From NCBI GenBank assembly GCA_947311845.1, contig CAMZMU010000107.1:18621166-18685165 (forward strand): a stretch of 64,000 nt of DNA, given 5' to 3'. This stretch comes from Poa pratensis (Eukaryota > Streptophyta > Magnoliopsida > Poales > Poaceae). Positions 43,455-55,043 of this stretch are shown here, piece by piece (position 1 is the stretch's first letter; each line of letters starts with the position of its first letter). The position numbers and the translations under genes were made by a program. The notes below the pieces were generated by a model. It ran no database searches. It was not told the origin of the DNA and was given only the letters and a program-made list of their open reading frames with translations.

Positions 43455-44640
43455 AAAAACCAACTCCAGTAGGTGATGTATTTTAGGACACGATTCATCC
43501 AACAGTTGTCCTAAAATAACTTCAAACATACGAAATTTTGATAAACATTCGACCTCAAACATAGAACTAAACATTAGAAGTTAAACTTAGAACTAAACAT
43601 GGAAATAGATTGAAAACTAAACATAGAACTAATCTGACCAGTCGCTTAGGGAGGATGAATTGGAGCTCCAGTCGAACGAGGAGGATAAAGAGTCGACGGT
43701 GATCACCGTCGAGGGCCAGCCTCCTCCTCCTTTTTTACCGTCGAGGGCTCAGCTCCGGACTCCATCTTCTTCCTCTCTAGGTCGCGCTTCCAATAGAACC
43801 GCCGCTCGTACTGCACGTACTAGGGATTCTCCCGCGCGAACCTAGCCAACGCCTCTTCGTCGGTCTTCTGGATATTTGGCTCCTCCTTCCGCTTCACCGA
43901 GCGATTCTTCATCTTCGTCTATTGCGGGCCGATGAACTTCGCATCCACCTGGGATTTGATCTCCGGAAAGTTAAGCCCACAACGCGGAACCCTGAGCCTC
44001 TAACCGACGATGTCGTACACGCGGGCGCGACGTCCTCGCTCTCGAACGTGCCGAGCCAGTAGCGTACGCCGTCGCGCTGCAGCTCGGCGGCGTACCGGCT
44101 GGACTCCTTCAGCCACACTCCCTTGTAGTCGGTCTTGCTCTTGCACTTCTTCTTCGGTGCCATTAGCGGGACGACGGCTCGGGCGCGGCGGCAATTGCAC
44201 GGTGAGCGGGGGGCGCGGGAGGAGCCAGCGACGGCTGCGGGTGGTCGTCGATGGGAAGAGGGTGGGGCGGACGAAGAGACGGTTGCAGATAAGAGCGACG
44301 CCGGCGACGATTCGAGGGCGGCTGCAGTTTTCGACCGATTTGGGCGGGATTTTTGGTCCACGGCAGCGAGATTTGGGGCGGCGGCGGCTGGACGGCGACG
44401 GGAGGGGGTGGATGCGGCGATGACAACGCGCGGCGGCGTCGAATCGGCATTGGCGATGGCTGGATGGGAAGCGGCGGGAGGGAGTGAAACTTTCACGCGG
44501 CAGTTTCACGCGCGCGTGGCATGTGGCTTTCTGGTCACGGCCGAAGGTGATGTATATTTGCACCACGAGAGGCAAAATATACATCACGATGCAAAAAAAA
44601 AATTGTCCAAAATTTACATCACCTGCTACTGTTGAAGATT
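43455..44640. mobile_element. Harbinger-like TIR element carrying an AP2-like fragment
   Basis: The left end reads CTCCAGTAGGTGATGTATTT near 43463; the right end is the near-complement (TACATCACCTGCTACTG) at 44615-44635. The outermost bases are decayed, so exact borders and target duplication are not resolved. Related GATGTATATTTG/CATCAC subterminal motifs occur at 44545-44595 and 44700-44712. The cargo reads on the minus strand. Confidence 0.5.
43990..44163 (-). pseudogene. AP2/ERF-like domain fragment
   Basis: Starting at the ATG at 44163, the minus strand reads MAPKKKCKSK, then YKGVWLKESSRYAAELQRDG and RYWLGTFESEDVA. This is the spacing of an AP2/ERF DNA-binding domain (YRGV..W.AEI..G.R.WLGTF...EAA). 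The domain breaks off after about 45 residues and loses its C-terminal helix, so it is a relic or captured piece. Confidence 0.55.
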
Positions 44641-44992
44641 GTTTTTTGACCACTGGTGACGTAAAAAGCGGTTATTTCCTATTTTGGATCGATGCTCTAA
44701 TATACATCACCCAAAATAACCGTCGGGAGATCGCCATTGAAAAAATTCGATAAAGACCATTGGAACGAATGAATTATAATTAATTACATAAGGATGAACC
44801 GAGCTACCGTTAAAGAAATGAACTGAACCACAATAAGAGGCCCCACTAACCTCGCCACTTCGAAACCCTATCCAGCCGCCGCCCATGGGGATCGCCGGAG
44901 GGCGGTGCCAGTAGCAGCAGCAGAAGGAGGAGCGCGCTGTGGCTAAAGTGTGCAGCATGCGGGGTGTAGATTAGGAGGAGGGGAAGGGTGAG

Positions 44993-45175
44993 ATGTCTAC
45001 GTGGATCAAGGCGGTCGTGGACAGGTTCGTGAAGGGGCTGTAGGAGCCTCTGAACGTGGACATCCAGGACCACATCATGAAGGAGCGGGAGATGCAAAGG
45101 TACAGAGCGCGAGCGTGAGGTCGCCGAGAGGGAGGCCGTCTTGACTCTAGAGGGCGGGCTTCTCCTACAGGCTAC
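44993..45175 (+). pseudogene. Fragment of a small coiled-coil plant protein
   Basis: ATG 44993 opens a frame reading STWIKAVVDRFVKGL, a TAG stop, EPLNVDIQDHIMKEREMQR, then after a frame change EREREVAEREA. It looks like the N-terminus of a conserved small plant protein with a charged coiled coil; I cannot name it. Stop and frameshift make it non-functional. Confidence 0.4.
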
Positions 45176-45180
45176 AGCGA

Positions 45181-45424
45181 GGTAGTAATCTAACCCCACA
45201 TTTCTGCTCTCCTTACCCGTAGGTAAATTTTATTTGCGTGTGTAAACCTTGTTGAATCCTTTGATGGTGATGCGGTGTTGATGCTTCCAGAGATCGGTTG
45301 CTGAATGCTGGTGCATTTGCGCTTCATCAGTAATCTCGATCTCCGAAGAGGAATTCTAAAGTTAACCGTAAACGGAGGGATGTAAATTTGATAGAATGTG
45401 TTTGTTATGTTAGATGTTGATTAG
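45181..45424. other. Non-coding spacer before duplicated block copy 2
   Basis: Unrelated to the sequence left of copy 1, so it marks the left border of the duplication. Confidence 0.4.
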
Positions 45425-47097
45425 TCGATCACACCGGTCCCGACATTCCCTTCCTCCCCCCCACCCCTAACCTTCCTTTCCCATCCCTCTGCTCCCATGG
45501 AGGCGGCACGTAGGGTTCCATCCCCCGACGATATGGGGAGTCCGGCAGCCTGTCCCTCTCGGCGGAGAGCGAGGCCTCGAGGCGTTTGTGCTTCGCAGCG
45601 GCACCCCCCCAGTGGTGAAGTGTAGTTATTCCACATGAAACTGTTATAGTTACGTACTCTCTCGGTAATAGTTATCACCCAATACTGATTGAGTTACTCA
45701 CCCACTATTGATAAATTTACCATGTGTTTTCATGGTGTAGTTATCCACCACGAAATCAAGATAGTTATCATACTCTCTCGGTAATAGTTACCCACCTAAT
45801 AGTGATGGAGTTACCATCGAGTACTAATAAAGTTACCCATATGTATTCATGTGTATTTATCCCACTACAAAACCGTTATGGTTATCTTCTCTCACGGTAA
45901 TAGTTACCACCTGATACTGATAAAGTTACCAACCAAATACTGATAAAGTTATCCATGTGTTCTCATGTTGTAGTTATCCACCATGAAAATACTGATTGAG
46001 TTACTCATCCAGTACTTATGAAATTATCCATGTGTTCATGATGTAGTTATTCACTACGAAATCAATTTCGTTACTGAGAGTTACCCACGTAATACATATC
46101 AATGTGTTCATGATATAGTATCCAGCACGAAATCAATGTATTTATCATGTCCTCTAAATAATAATTACGAACACAATGCCCATCTTTTTATGGTGTAGTT
46201 GTCACTATGAAATCGATAGTTATCATCCTAATACTTATGCACGATAAATTTATCATCTCAAAGTGATATTCACTTATGAAAACTAGGTGTGATAGCTTGA
46301 AAACTCGTTAAAAATCTAAAAGAACAACAAAAAAATGTTTCTATTTCAACCCGAAAACTAATCGCTAATATGGTGGGTAACTTACGTATTCAGGCCTCGG
46401 TAGCTTATATGTTACAGGGTGGGTAACTTTTGGGTCCAAAAAAAATTCGTCAGAACATATCGACATGAGATCTAGTTTCGAAGATCTCGTCGCGACTAAT
46501 CCAACGGTTAAAATGAATTCTAAATCGGATAAACAGTTTGGTCTACAAAACATTTTTAATTTTCAAGTTTCGCATTTAATGCGGGATGACATCATCTTTT
46601 TTGGATTTTTGTGCATGCATGCAAAGGAGGGATATTCTACCTCTTCGTACGTGCGTACGATTATGCTAATCAGCAGACGCCTTCTATGTAGGCATGTCCA
46701 TATTTTATTACCAACTGATTTTTATAACAGAAAATATACTCGAAAATAGGGTGAAAACAAACAGGACATGCAACAAATTAAATCTACCTCTTACGTGGTG
46801 AGACTGTACTTTGGGAAATTATATAGAATAAAGTTTGATTAAACTGCTTAGCAAGTCACGGTTTACACGTTATCTCGCTATATCGAAATGTTTTGAATGT
46901 TACGGAAAATTCTGGAACATTGTGGACGATTTCAGAATTCATAGCTTGCTCTCATGGTGACGGCGCTCAAGCACATTACCAGCTCCGCGTAGCCGTGGCC
47001 TCTCATAATCTCATTAGCTGTGAAATCGTGCCCGAGGAGCAAGGTATATAAACATTTTTTTTCTTTTCCCGTTGCAACACACATGCATTTTTGCTAG
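45425..47097 (+). mobile_element. Truncated Helitron B copy (3' half)
   Basis: Keeps the 3' hairpin region and CTAG end followed by T (47098), but the 5' half is absent. It includes the decayed tandem repeat at 45617-46250. Confidence 0.6.
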
Positions 47098-48066
47098 TCT
47101 AGAAAAAGATAGAGTTCAGTCCAATGAATCCAAATTTGTTCATCGTTTATTTCACTACTTCACTCTTGGTTCACTCCCAAAGTTATAAAATATTACCATG
47201 CATACCTTTGCTAGGACTAAATTGATGGCACTCACAAAGTTAAAAATGCTAAGGAGCCACTCTCCACTTCGCAAACTTTATGACTCCCATAGCATTTTTG
47301 TTTAGATTGTTTAATGTGGCAGAGTAGGTTCCAGGCTCTACTATGCAGACAGCCTTAGGACATTGTTGAGCCAAATTGGCCAACTAAGTTTTAGATAGGA
47401 GTACATATATGTGGATTAACTAGTTTAGTTGGCTTTTCCTCAAAAGAAAACGTTGGTTTGAGAATATCTCATCGTATTTTAGATATGTGGGGATATATGT
47501 GATTAACTCGTTTTGTTGGCTTTTCCCTCGGAATAAAAAATTGGCTTATGAATATCTCATCGTATTCTCAACAATTATTAAACGAACAAACATTTCCTTT
47601 TCTATGGACACCCACTTCATAATCTTAACTGTTAGAATTGATCTAATCCAAAGTCAAATGTTCAATTAGCAAATAACTAAGTGAAACAAACTCTGCATGC
47701 GGACAAAAATTTCCACGCATGCGCAACCCATCATTGTTGCAGAAAAAAAGGAAAGAAAAAGATCGCCAAACAATCGCACGTGCGCGTCCAGTCAACCCCG
47801 CGCCGCCACCATCGTCCTCGTCGCGGATCCATCTCCCCCCCCCCCCCCCCCGAGCACTCCGCCGCCGCAACCCCCTCTCCCTCCGATGGAAGCGTGGGTT
47901 GCCTCTCGCCCGTGCCGCCAGCGACGCGGGTTTCCTGCGTATTCCACCTACCCCCGCGCGGATGGTGGTGCGAACCCTTGGGAGTGGGCCAACGCAGCGA
48001 CAATAGGTGGGAGACGGTGGCAAAGGAGTCGGTGGTGTAGGCAGTGAGCCAGATCGTGTCCAGTTG

Positions 48067-48540
48067 CGCCTGTATTTATTCGGGAATTCCTATTTGTCAT
48101 TGGAAATTAAAGTGTAAGGAATCGAAAGAAATTGTTGGAAAGGCAGGTCTTGTCATATGGTGGACAACTTGTAGTAAATTAACGTTGTCCTCACTAGTCT
48201 CTCCATTGTTTATGTTATCTTTCTTTGAATATCTCAAAGAGCTACGGAAAAATGGATTATTACCATTCTATTTTTTTTGGTAAAGCGATGAGCATAAACA
48301 AAAGTATAGATTGGCCAAATGGGATATAATTTGTCAACCCAAAGTCTAGGTCGACTTGTGGCTGAAAATATCGAATTAAAAATAAATCCTTAATCAGCAA
48401 ATGGCTGTTTAACATTTCGAATGAAGAGGCTGTTTGCAAGAACTACTCTGTACGTAGTAAGTAGCTCTATGCAAAAATCTTATCACAAGTGTCGTTGAAA
48501 CCTCCCTTTTGAAAAGATCAATCTCATGAGAGTCAAGAAA
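48067..48540 (+). pseudogene. Degraded LINE ORF2 C-terminal piece, copy 2
   Basis: Equivalent to 35384-35850. It reads VLTSL..SIVYVIFL-type and YRLAKWDIICQPK fragments in broken frames. The upstream RT part is missing at the 48067 junction. Confidence 0.6.
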
Positions 48541-48560
48541 GACTTCTTTGGTAAAGAAGC

Positions 48561-48664
48561 GAGCCCAGCTTACTTGGCTAGGGAAGTGGATGTACAACCC
48601 AGTCACCAGGTTCAAGTCCTCATGGAAGCGCATTCGGGTTCTTATTATTTCAAAAAAAAAAAAA
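48561..48664 (+). mobile_element. SINE-like unit, copy 2
   Basis: Same B box (GGTTCAAGTCC) and A tail as at 35876-35972, with the extra bases before the B box retained. Confidence 0.5.
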
Positions 48665-49378
48665 TCCGTTGTAGGGGCTTCCCCTACCACATTCCTTTCA
48701 AAAAAAAGACTTCTTTGGTAGAGGAGTATTCAATATTAGAAATGAGTCTAACCGTCACTTTTGGTACACTTGGCGTGGAAATGATACACTTGCTTGCCAA
48801 TACCACTGTACATCATTGTTTAGCGAAAATATATTACAGTAGCCAAGGTGTTTGTGAGCCGAGCTCCGGGATTAGTACTCACACAGTCACATGCCCACGA
48901 GAGCGAGAGGGAGAAGATGAACACATGATGCAAGGGGTTTTGCGCTGCACAATGTCGCATAACTTTTCTACTTTATGTCCTTCATTTTTATTTTGAGTAC
49001 AACCCAACAGAATGAGCTAAAACTTCGCACCACGATTTTATCGATCCGTGCCATCACATGGTTCAATCATGCTGCAAGTGGACTTGGCTTGCCGGCTATG
49101 TTAGGCATAATCCTTTCGCCACGCCATCCAGTGATCAAATTGGCAGTGGCGGAGACGGGGGACCAGCAGGGGCCCTGCCCCCCCCCCCCGAAGATTTGAT
49201 ATTTCAGCTTAGGTCCCTGCTTATTCATGCTAAAGCCTATGCATTTTTCCATTCGGGCCCCCCTTATAGTCATATTTTTTCGCTTTGGCCCCCCTGATAC
49301 ATTATTTCTGCCTCTGCCCTGCAGATCAGTCTTAACGGCGGCCCCCTTAGAGCATCTCTAGCAGCGCCTGCAAAACGC

Positions 49379-51097
49379 TGATGATCCCGAAGAGCAAGTC
49401 TTGATGCCTGCACAAATAAACGGGATTTAGGTTGAGACTCCAAGTGCAGAGTGTATAGTAAGTGGAAGACAGTTTTCCCCACGAGGGGTGACTCGAGGGT
49501 TTAATATCGAACTCTCGGGGAATCTGAAGTGGTAGATTTATCTTCTTATCCTTCTTTTGGTTACCTACAAAACAAGGTTAGATGTTTTGGTCCTCAACCT
49601 CACCTGTGGTTGTCAAGCACAAGGTGTAAGAATGATATCAGGATAGTTATGCAATGCAAACAAGAAATAAATATGCAATGATGGTGGATGCAATGATAAA
49701 TGATATTTTTGGGTTTTTGAATGATGTATGCAAGATGAAAAGTATTTTTGTATTTTCGGATTTAATGATGGCTGAAAATAGAAAAGTGGTATATGGTGTT
49801 GGAAAGGTGTTTCTTATGATTAAAAATGGACTGGGGTTCATGGTTTCACAAATGCACTCTCTCTTTATAAAGTGGTAGACAATGGAACACACAAAGTTAA
49901 CATATGAGATTGCAACACAGGGTTTGATAACAAGTTACTTAGATATATGGGCATCACGTCCTAACATAGAGATCTTTTGGTTATTAACCTCTCTTATACT
50001 CCACCAAGATGCGAACTAAATCATAACACCTCAGTAATTAAGATAACTCAGAGTATAGCATTAAGTATCATGACATGAAGTGAAAATAAGAACATGCTAG
50101 ATCTAGTCATGGAGTAGTGGCAATGGTCACGCCCACATCCCCGGTAGCATGGTATTTTAGTTTATCCCTAGTGAGGTAACAAAGTAAGGTAAAGATACCA
50201 AAGTGGATCGCAGAACTTTCTCTCACGTTCACTGCACTAGCCACCCCCCGTTACTCCAACTAATGCACACGTTCCCCCACACACGCTCTCATAAACATGC
50301 TTGATCAAAACAAGTAGACAAGAACGGGGTACATAATATGCATCTATACTCATAACTGAAACAAACATTGCAATCTCAAACATATATTAACTCATAAAGA
50401 TCCACCACAAAGGTATTACAACGGTGACCGTAATCATGTTCAGCAGCTCATACGGTGCTAATTAGTGAAGCTCAAGAGAGGAGAGATACATAAGTTACTT
50501 CCACAAACCCATAGTCCAGAGGTGGACTACTCCCTCTTCATCATGGAGACGGTGGAGAAGTCGATGGAGAAGATGGAGACCACGGCAGCGCCCCGCCGGA
50601 GTTTTCCCCCTCCAATCTGCAGCTCCTGATCTCCGTTTCGGTGTTTCTGTGTTTGTGCGGCGCTCCTTCCAGAGAACGTCGGGGGACCTTTTTTATAGGC
50701 GTTTTTAGGTCAAGACGTCGGTGGAGCGAAGATCGACGGCAACGGAGCCACGAGGCCCAAACGGGTGGGTCCCACGCGGCCTGTACCTGGCCGCGTGGGC
50801 CATGCCCGTTTGGCCCTCGGGCCTCCGTTTGCTTCGCTTCCTTTTTCCGTAGTCTTCTTCCTTCCAAATATTGACGCCCGTAAATTTCCAGGTGATTTCG
50901 TTGACGTTTGGGTCCCTGAAACATTAAAATACAAAACTAGGGTTTTCTGCCTGTGCAGGGTTAATTCCATAAAAATAGGAAACTAAGATATTCCCAAAAT
51001 CATGATAAAACATTGATATAACCCTTATATGATGCAAATATGATTGGAATATAAGCAATTAAAGTGCAAAGTTCATGTATGCATTTTACATGCATCA
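49379..51097 (-). repeat. Gypsy unit 1, 3' LTR (element orientation)
   Basis: 1719 bp. Repeated at 55044-56756, 58070-59788 and from 63740 to the window end. Confidence 0.88.
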
Positions 51098-53447
51098 ACA
51101 TCCCCAAGCTTAATCCATGCTCGTCCTCGAGTATGAAGATGATAAAACTAACATGGACTTTGCAATTTAATACTTAACAATGGATATCAAAGATGATTAC
51201 TATTGCTACATATAGTCAAATGATTCATTCTTCAAAGGAGTAGCAATATGCAAATAGTTTATGAAGTGATATCAAGTATTCAAGACAAGGATGTTCATTG
51301 ATAGTTCACAAAGTGTAACATAGTAGCAAGTAATATGGAACACATGTATGCATAATGATAAGTAGAACATCCTACAATGGTCATAGAGTGTAGATGAAAA
51401 TCTGAATATGATAGGTGTACACTTTGGAAAGATGTATATGTGAGTAGAGGTAAAGCATGCATAAGTTTCATCCAACTTCCAAACTCTTCTACTTAAGTTA
51501 ATGATTGCAATAAGGTATTCATTGGTGTCAAGCTCTCATTGCCCCTATCATAGCATCTTGAATGATTAAGGTTAAAGTGAAAGCAAATATGAGTAGTGTG
51601 CTTGACAAAGTAAAGGTTGGATGTCTCATGCCCCTTGAATACAAGTACTACACCATGATTACTCAACTTAGGAAACAAAGCAAGTTCAAGTTATATCATT
51701 GTAAGTAATAATAGTATCATCAAGAGCGTCAACTGGGGTACCTCTTGTCCCAGATATGGAACAAGCCCATATCAAAATGACAAGACAAACAAACAAATGA
51801 AAATCTCAACACCCTTTTTATTTACCATTGGAATAGTTTTATTGTAAGGTGTGTCAAGTAGAATTCACCATAGTATGTAAGTAAATTTCCACCATGAATG
51901 CATGGCTTAGATTAGCGGCCCAGGCGTCTCTCTAACCATTTATACAAACTCATTTAAACTACTTCATTTCCACTCATTTCACCATGATAGGCATCCAAAC
52001 AAAAGTACATGATATCAACTAAATGAGATGAAGGAGCATGTTGAAAGCTTGCATGTGACAGCACATATGGGCTAACTCCAACCCGAACATTTATCAAGCC
52101 ACTACATCATAATCTTAATCACAATGGGTCATGTTTTATTATGCAAATAGAAATTGTGCATCAAGTTCGTGAGAGCTATATAACCAATTTTTTCCATTGC
52201 AATCAATAACATAAACATTTTCATTCAGAGGTAAGATAACACAAACAACATGTTAAACATACTCGGAATAGCATAAAGCCAATAGGTAGATATGGTGGAC
52301 TCACTGGAATAACTTTGGTTGAAGGTGTTGGAAACAAGTTTTTGCTTGTTGGAGTTTTTGGGCTAGCAAAAGGGAGAAAGTTGACCATCTAGATGCATGC
52401 ATGAGTGTCCATAGAACTAACTAATCCATGTTAAACCAAGTGAAATAACAATCAGCACCAAAACATGAATAAGTGATAGCTCTACAAAAAGAATTTGCAA
52501 ACTATTACTCATAAACAAGCTCATGAATCATGCAACTATATGTATCATTAAAAATCAAGTCAAACATCCCTTTTCCCAATCTTATAAAAGCATCCAACAT
52601 ATTTCAACCCATATTTCCAGTAGCTCTCTCATATATAATTGATAGTGTGGTGGTCTCTCAAGACTCAAACAAAAACAAAAAACGACGCTCCAAGTTTATG
52701 CGATAAAGTGTTTCGATCGAAAAACAGAAGTTGGACGTGTGCAAACCGAGAGTGTGTAGGTCCAGTGGGGTTGTCTTCACATCCCCAAGCTTATGGTCTT
52801 CACCATCCTTGGATAGCTCTTGGTGCATCTCCTCCAATCCCTGTGAAAAAACTTCAAAACACCGTTTCTCCCATCTCTTTTCTGTGGGGTGCATTAATAG
52901 TGATAAACAAATAGGTTCCTTGCTGCATATAATCCTTGAACAAAAATTCATATGACATGTCCAGAAAGTGTATAATGTTGTATGCCTACTCATAAACTCA
53001 ATTGGATCAAAAAGATTCAACTTAAAAGCTCAAAGCATGCATCAAACAAAATGGGACAGAATCTGTCCAGAAAAACAGCAGCAGCAAAACGTATTTTTCT
53101 ACCCTACCAAACTTTCTCGAAAAATTCCGAAAAAATTCATGCATACAGAGGATGAAAAGTTGCAACTACAGTTCAAATATGAGCTCATTCGGAGTTACAG
53201 AATAAGAATTAAAAATCATACCGTGCACTGACTCGTGCAGGAATAAAATCTCCGAACGCTATAAGCAACTTTTTCAAACCAAAAAGGGTAAAACTTGGCA
53301 CTTTATTAAAAACTCCAGAACCTAACTAGACACAAAATCTCTTGTTACAGCAAGAGGACACAAAAAAAATCACACAAAAAATAACCGGGTTGCCTCCCGC
53401 AAAGCGCTTTCTTTATAGCCATATAGCTAGGCTTCTTACTTGTTGTT
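51098..53447 (-). other. Gypsy unit 1, non-coding internal region
   Basis: Lies between the protease end and the 3' LTR. A 120-codon minus-strand frame (52658-53020) is conserved between the two units but resembles no protein I know; it may be a relic of the lost pol region. Confidence 0.5.
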
Positions 53448-54729
53448 TTATTGTGGACGAAGCTCATGAGGGAGCTTGAACTTTGGTGGTTCCCTCTTCC
53501 TTGGAAAGTGTTCCATGCACTTCTTGTGTGGAAACTGAAACTTTACATTCCCTTCCTTTGAATCAATGATAGCACCTGTGGTACGAAGAAAAGGTCTTCC
53601 AAGAATAATAGGACTAGAGGTTTTATTCCCCATATCCATGATTAGAAAATCCACAGGCACAAAAGTCATATGTAACTACCATAACATCACTTACTTTTCC
53701 CAAAGCATGTTTAATAGAGTCATCAGCAAGTGCTAGTTCAATAGAGCATTTTTCAAGATTTTTCAATTCAAGCACTTCATATAGTTCTTTAGATAAAACA
53801 GAGACACTAGATCCTAGATCAAGTATGGCATGGTGTGTCTCTTTTCCAATAGTTACTAGTACCTTAGGTATCCACATATCCCCAAGCTTAGGTGGTATCA
53901 TAGCCTCTTGGTTGTACCTAGCAATCTTTTCTTTCAAGACATGATTAGCAATATAAGAACCAAAACCTGCTTGGTTAGTGTTGATGGAAGGATCACTTGC
54001 AAATTTTTGTAAGATAGATATTAATTCATGCAAGCTACAATTTTCTAAGTCAAGCAAAGGATCCTTGACTTCATTAAGCATTTTAACTTCCTCAACTTTC
54101 TTTTCCCTATTGTATAGGTTGAATATTTCATAACGGTCATCAAAGACATCTTCAGGTACTTGGGCTTTTTCTAAACTTTCTTTAATTCTTACTTCCAAAA
54201 GCAAGCCATCAAGTAAATAGTGAGTATCATTAGCAGCAGTATTCATGAAGGAATCCTCACATTCATTATCCAAAAAGACCCTAGAGGCTTCAGTCAAACC
54301 TCTATAAAACACATGCATGAGCATCCAATCTCTAAGACCATGTTCCATTCCAAAAGCTATGCCTCTAAACCTTTCCCATGTTTTCACTAGAGGTTCATCC
54401 TCTTCTTGTTTAAAGGTGATAAGTACTTGTCTTAGGTTACAAATCTTTTCATGGAACAAAATCTTTCAACAAAGCAGCTTTTAAATTAAACCAAGTGCTA
54501 AAATTTCCAGGTGGCCATTTAATATCCAATCTAAGGCTTTTCCACCTAGGGAGTAAGGAAAAAGCTTAATTTTAACATTAGCATGGCTCAAGTTTAACAT
54601 TTTGCACCTTTCATCAAACTTCTTAAGATGTGGTATAGGATCTTCTTTAGGTTTCCCATAAAAACGGTGTTCATAAATCACTTTCATGATATTAGGATCT
54701 ACAACACATTTCTCAACAGGGATATTCAT
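53448..54729 (-). pseudogene. Gypsy gag-protease ORF, unit 1, frameshifted
   Basis: Same protein as the intact frame at 62139-63383. The N-terminal part reads from 54729, changes frame near 54475, and changes again near 53675 where two bases are missing compared with unit 2. The gag region contains FPYSLGGKALDWIL and WERFRGIAFGM; the protease motif is DLGSSVSVL, the LTR retrotransposon form of D[ST]G. Confidence 0.8.
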
Positions 54730-55016
54730 ATCTTGGGAAAGTTCTTAACACTAAATGGCCAAAAGGTTCGTTTCTCCATTTTAGCAAGTTTTTTTGGTAT
54801 TTTTAATTTTTTATGCAAAACTGAAATAAATATGATATGATATGCAATGACACTAACAAAACAAATAAATTGCTTTGTAAGTAAAGATGGATAAGATGGT
54901 GCTCACGTAGGTGCAACCTCCCCAAGCTTAGGTGTTAGCACAAGTTGGTGACGTTGACTTTGTTGTGAGATGAATGCGATGATGCACACCCTTGGATAAA
55001 TCTCTCAGCTACGATT

Positions 55017-55033
55017 CCCCGGCAACGGCGCCA
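55017..55033 (-). other. Primer-binding site, tRNA-Asp type, unit 1
   Basis: TGGCGCCGTTGCCGGGG on the minus strand, 10 bases from the LTR border. It is complementary in type to the 3' end of plant tRNA-Asp. Confidence 0.7.
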
Positions 55034-55043
55034 GAAAACGTCT

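Larger units (their letters stand above)
45425..49378. repeat. Duplicated block, copy 2 (partner 31273-36680)
   Basis: Matches copy 1 from the 3' half of Helitron B (its CTAG end is at 47094-47097) to the first bases of the Harbinger element. It lacks the part equivalent to 33879 to about 35380, joining at 48066/48067. It ends where the Gypsy element starts, just after GCAAAACGC. Confidence 0.85.

Noticed and set aside
52658..53020. 120-codon minus-strand ORF conserved in both Gypsy units
   Set aside because: The two units are probably the same locus, so identity is no evidence of selection; no domain recognised.
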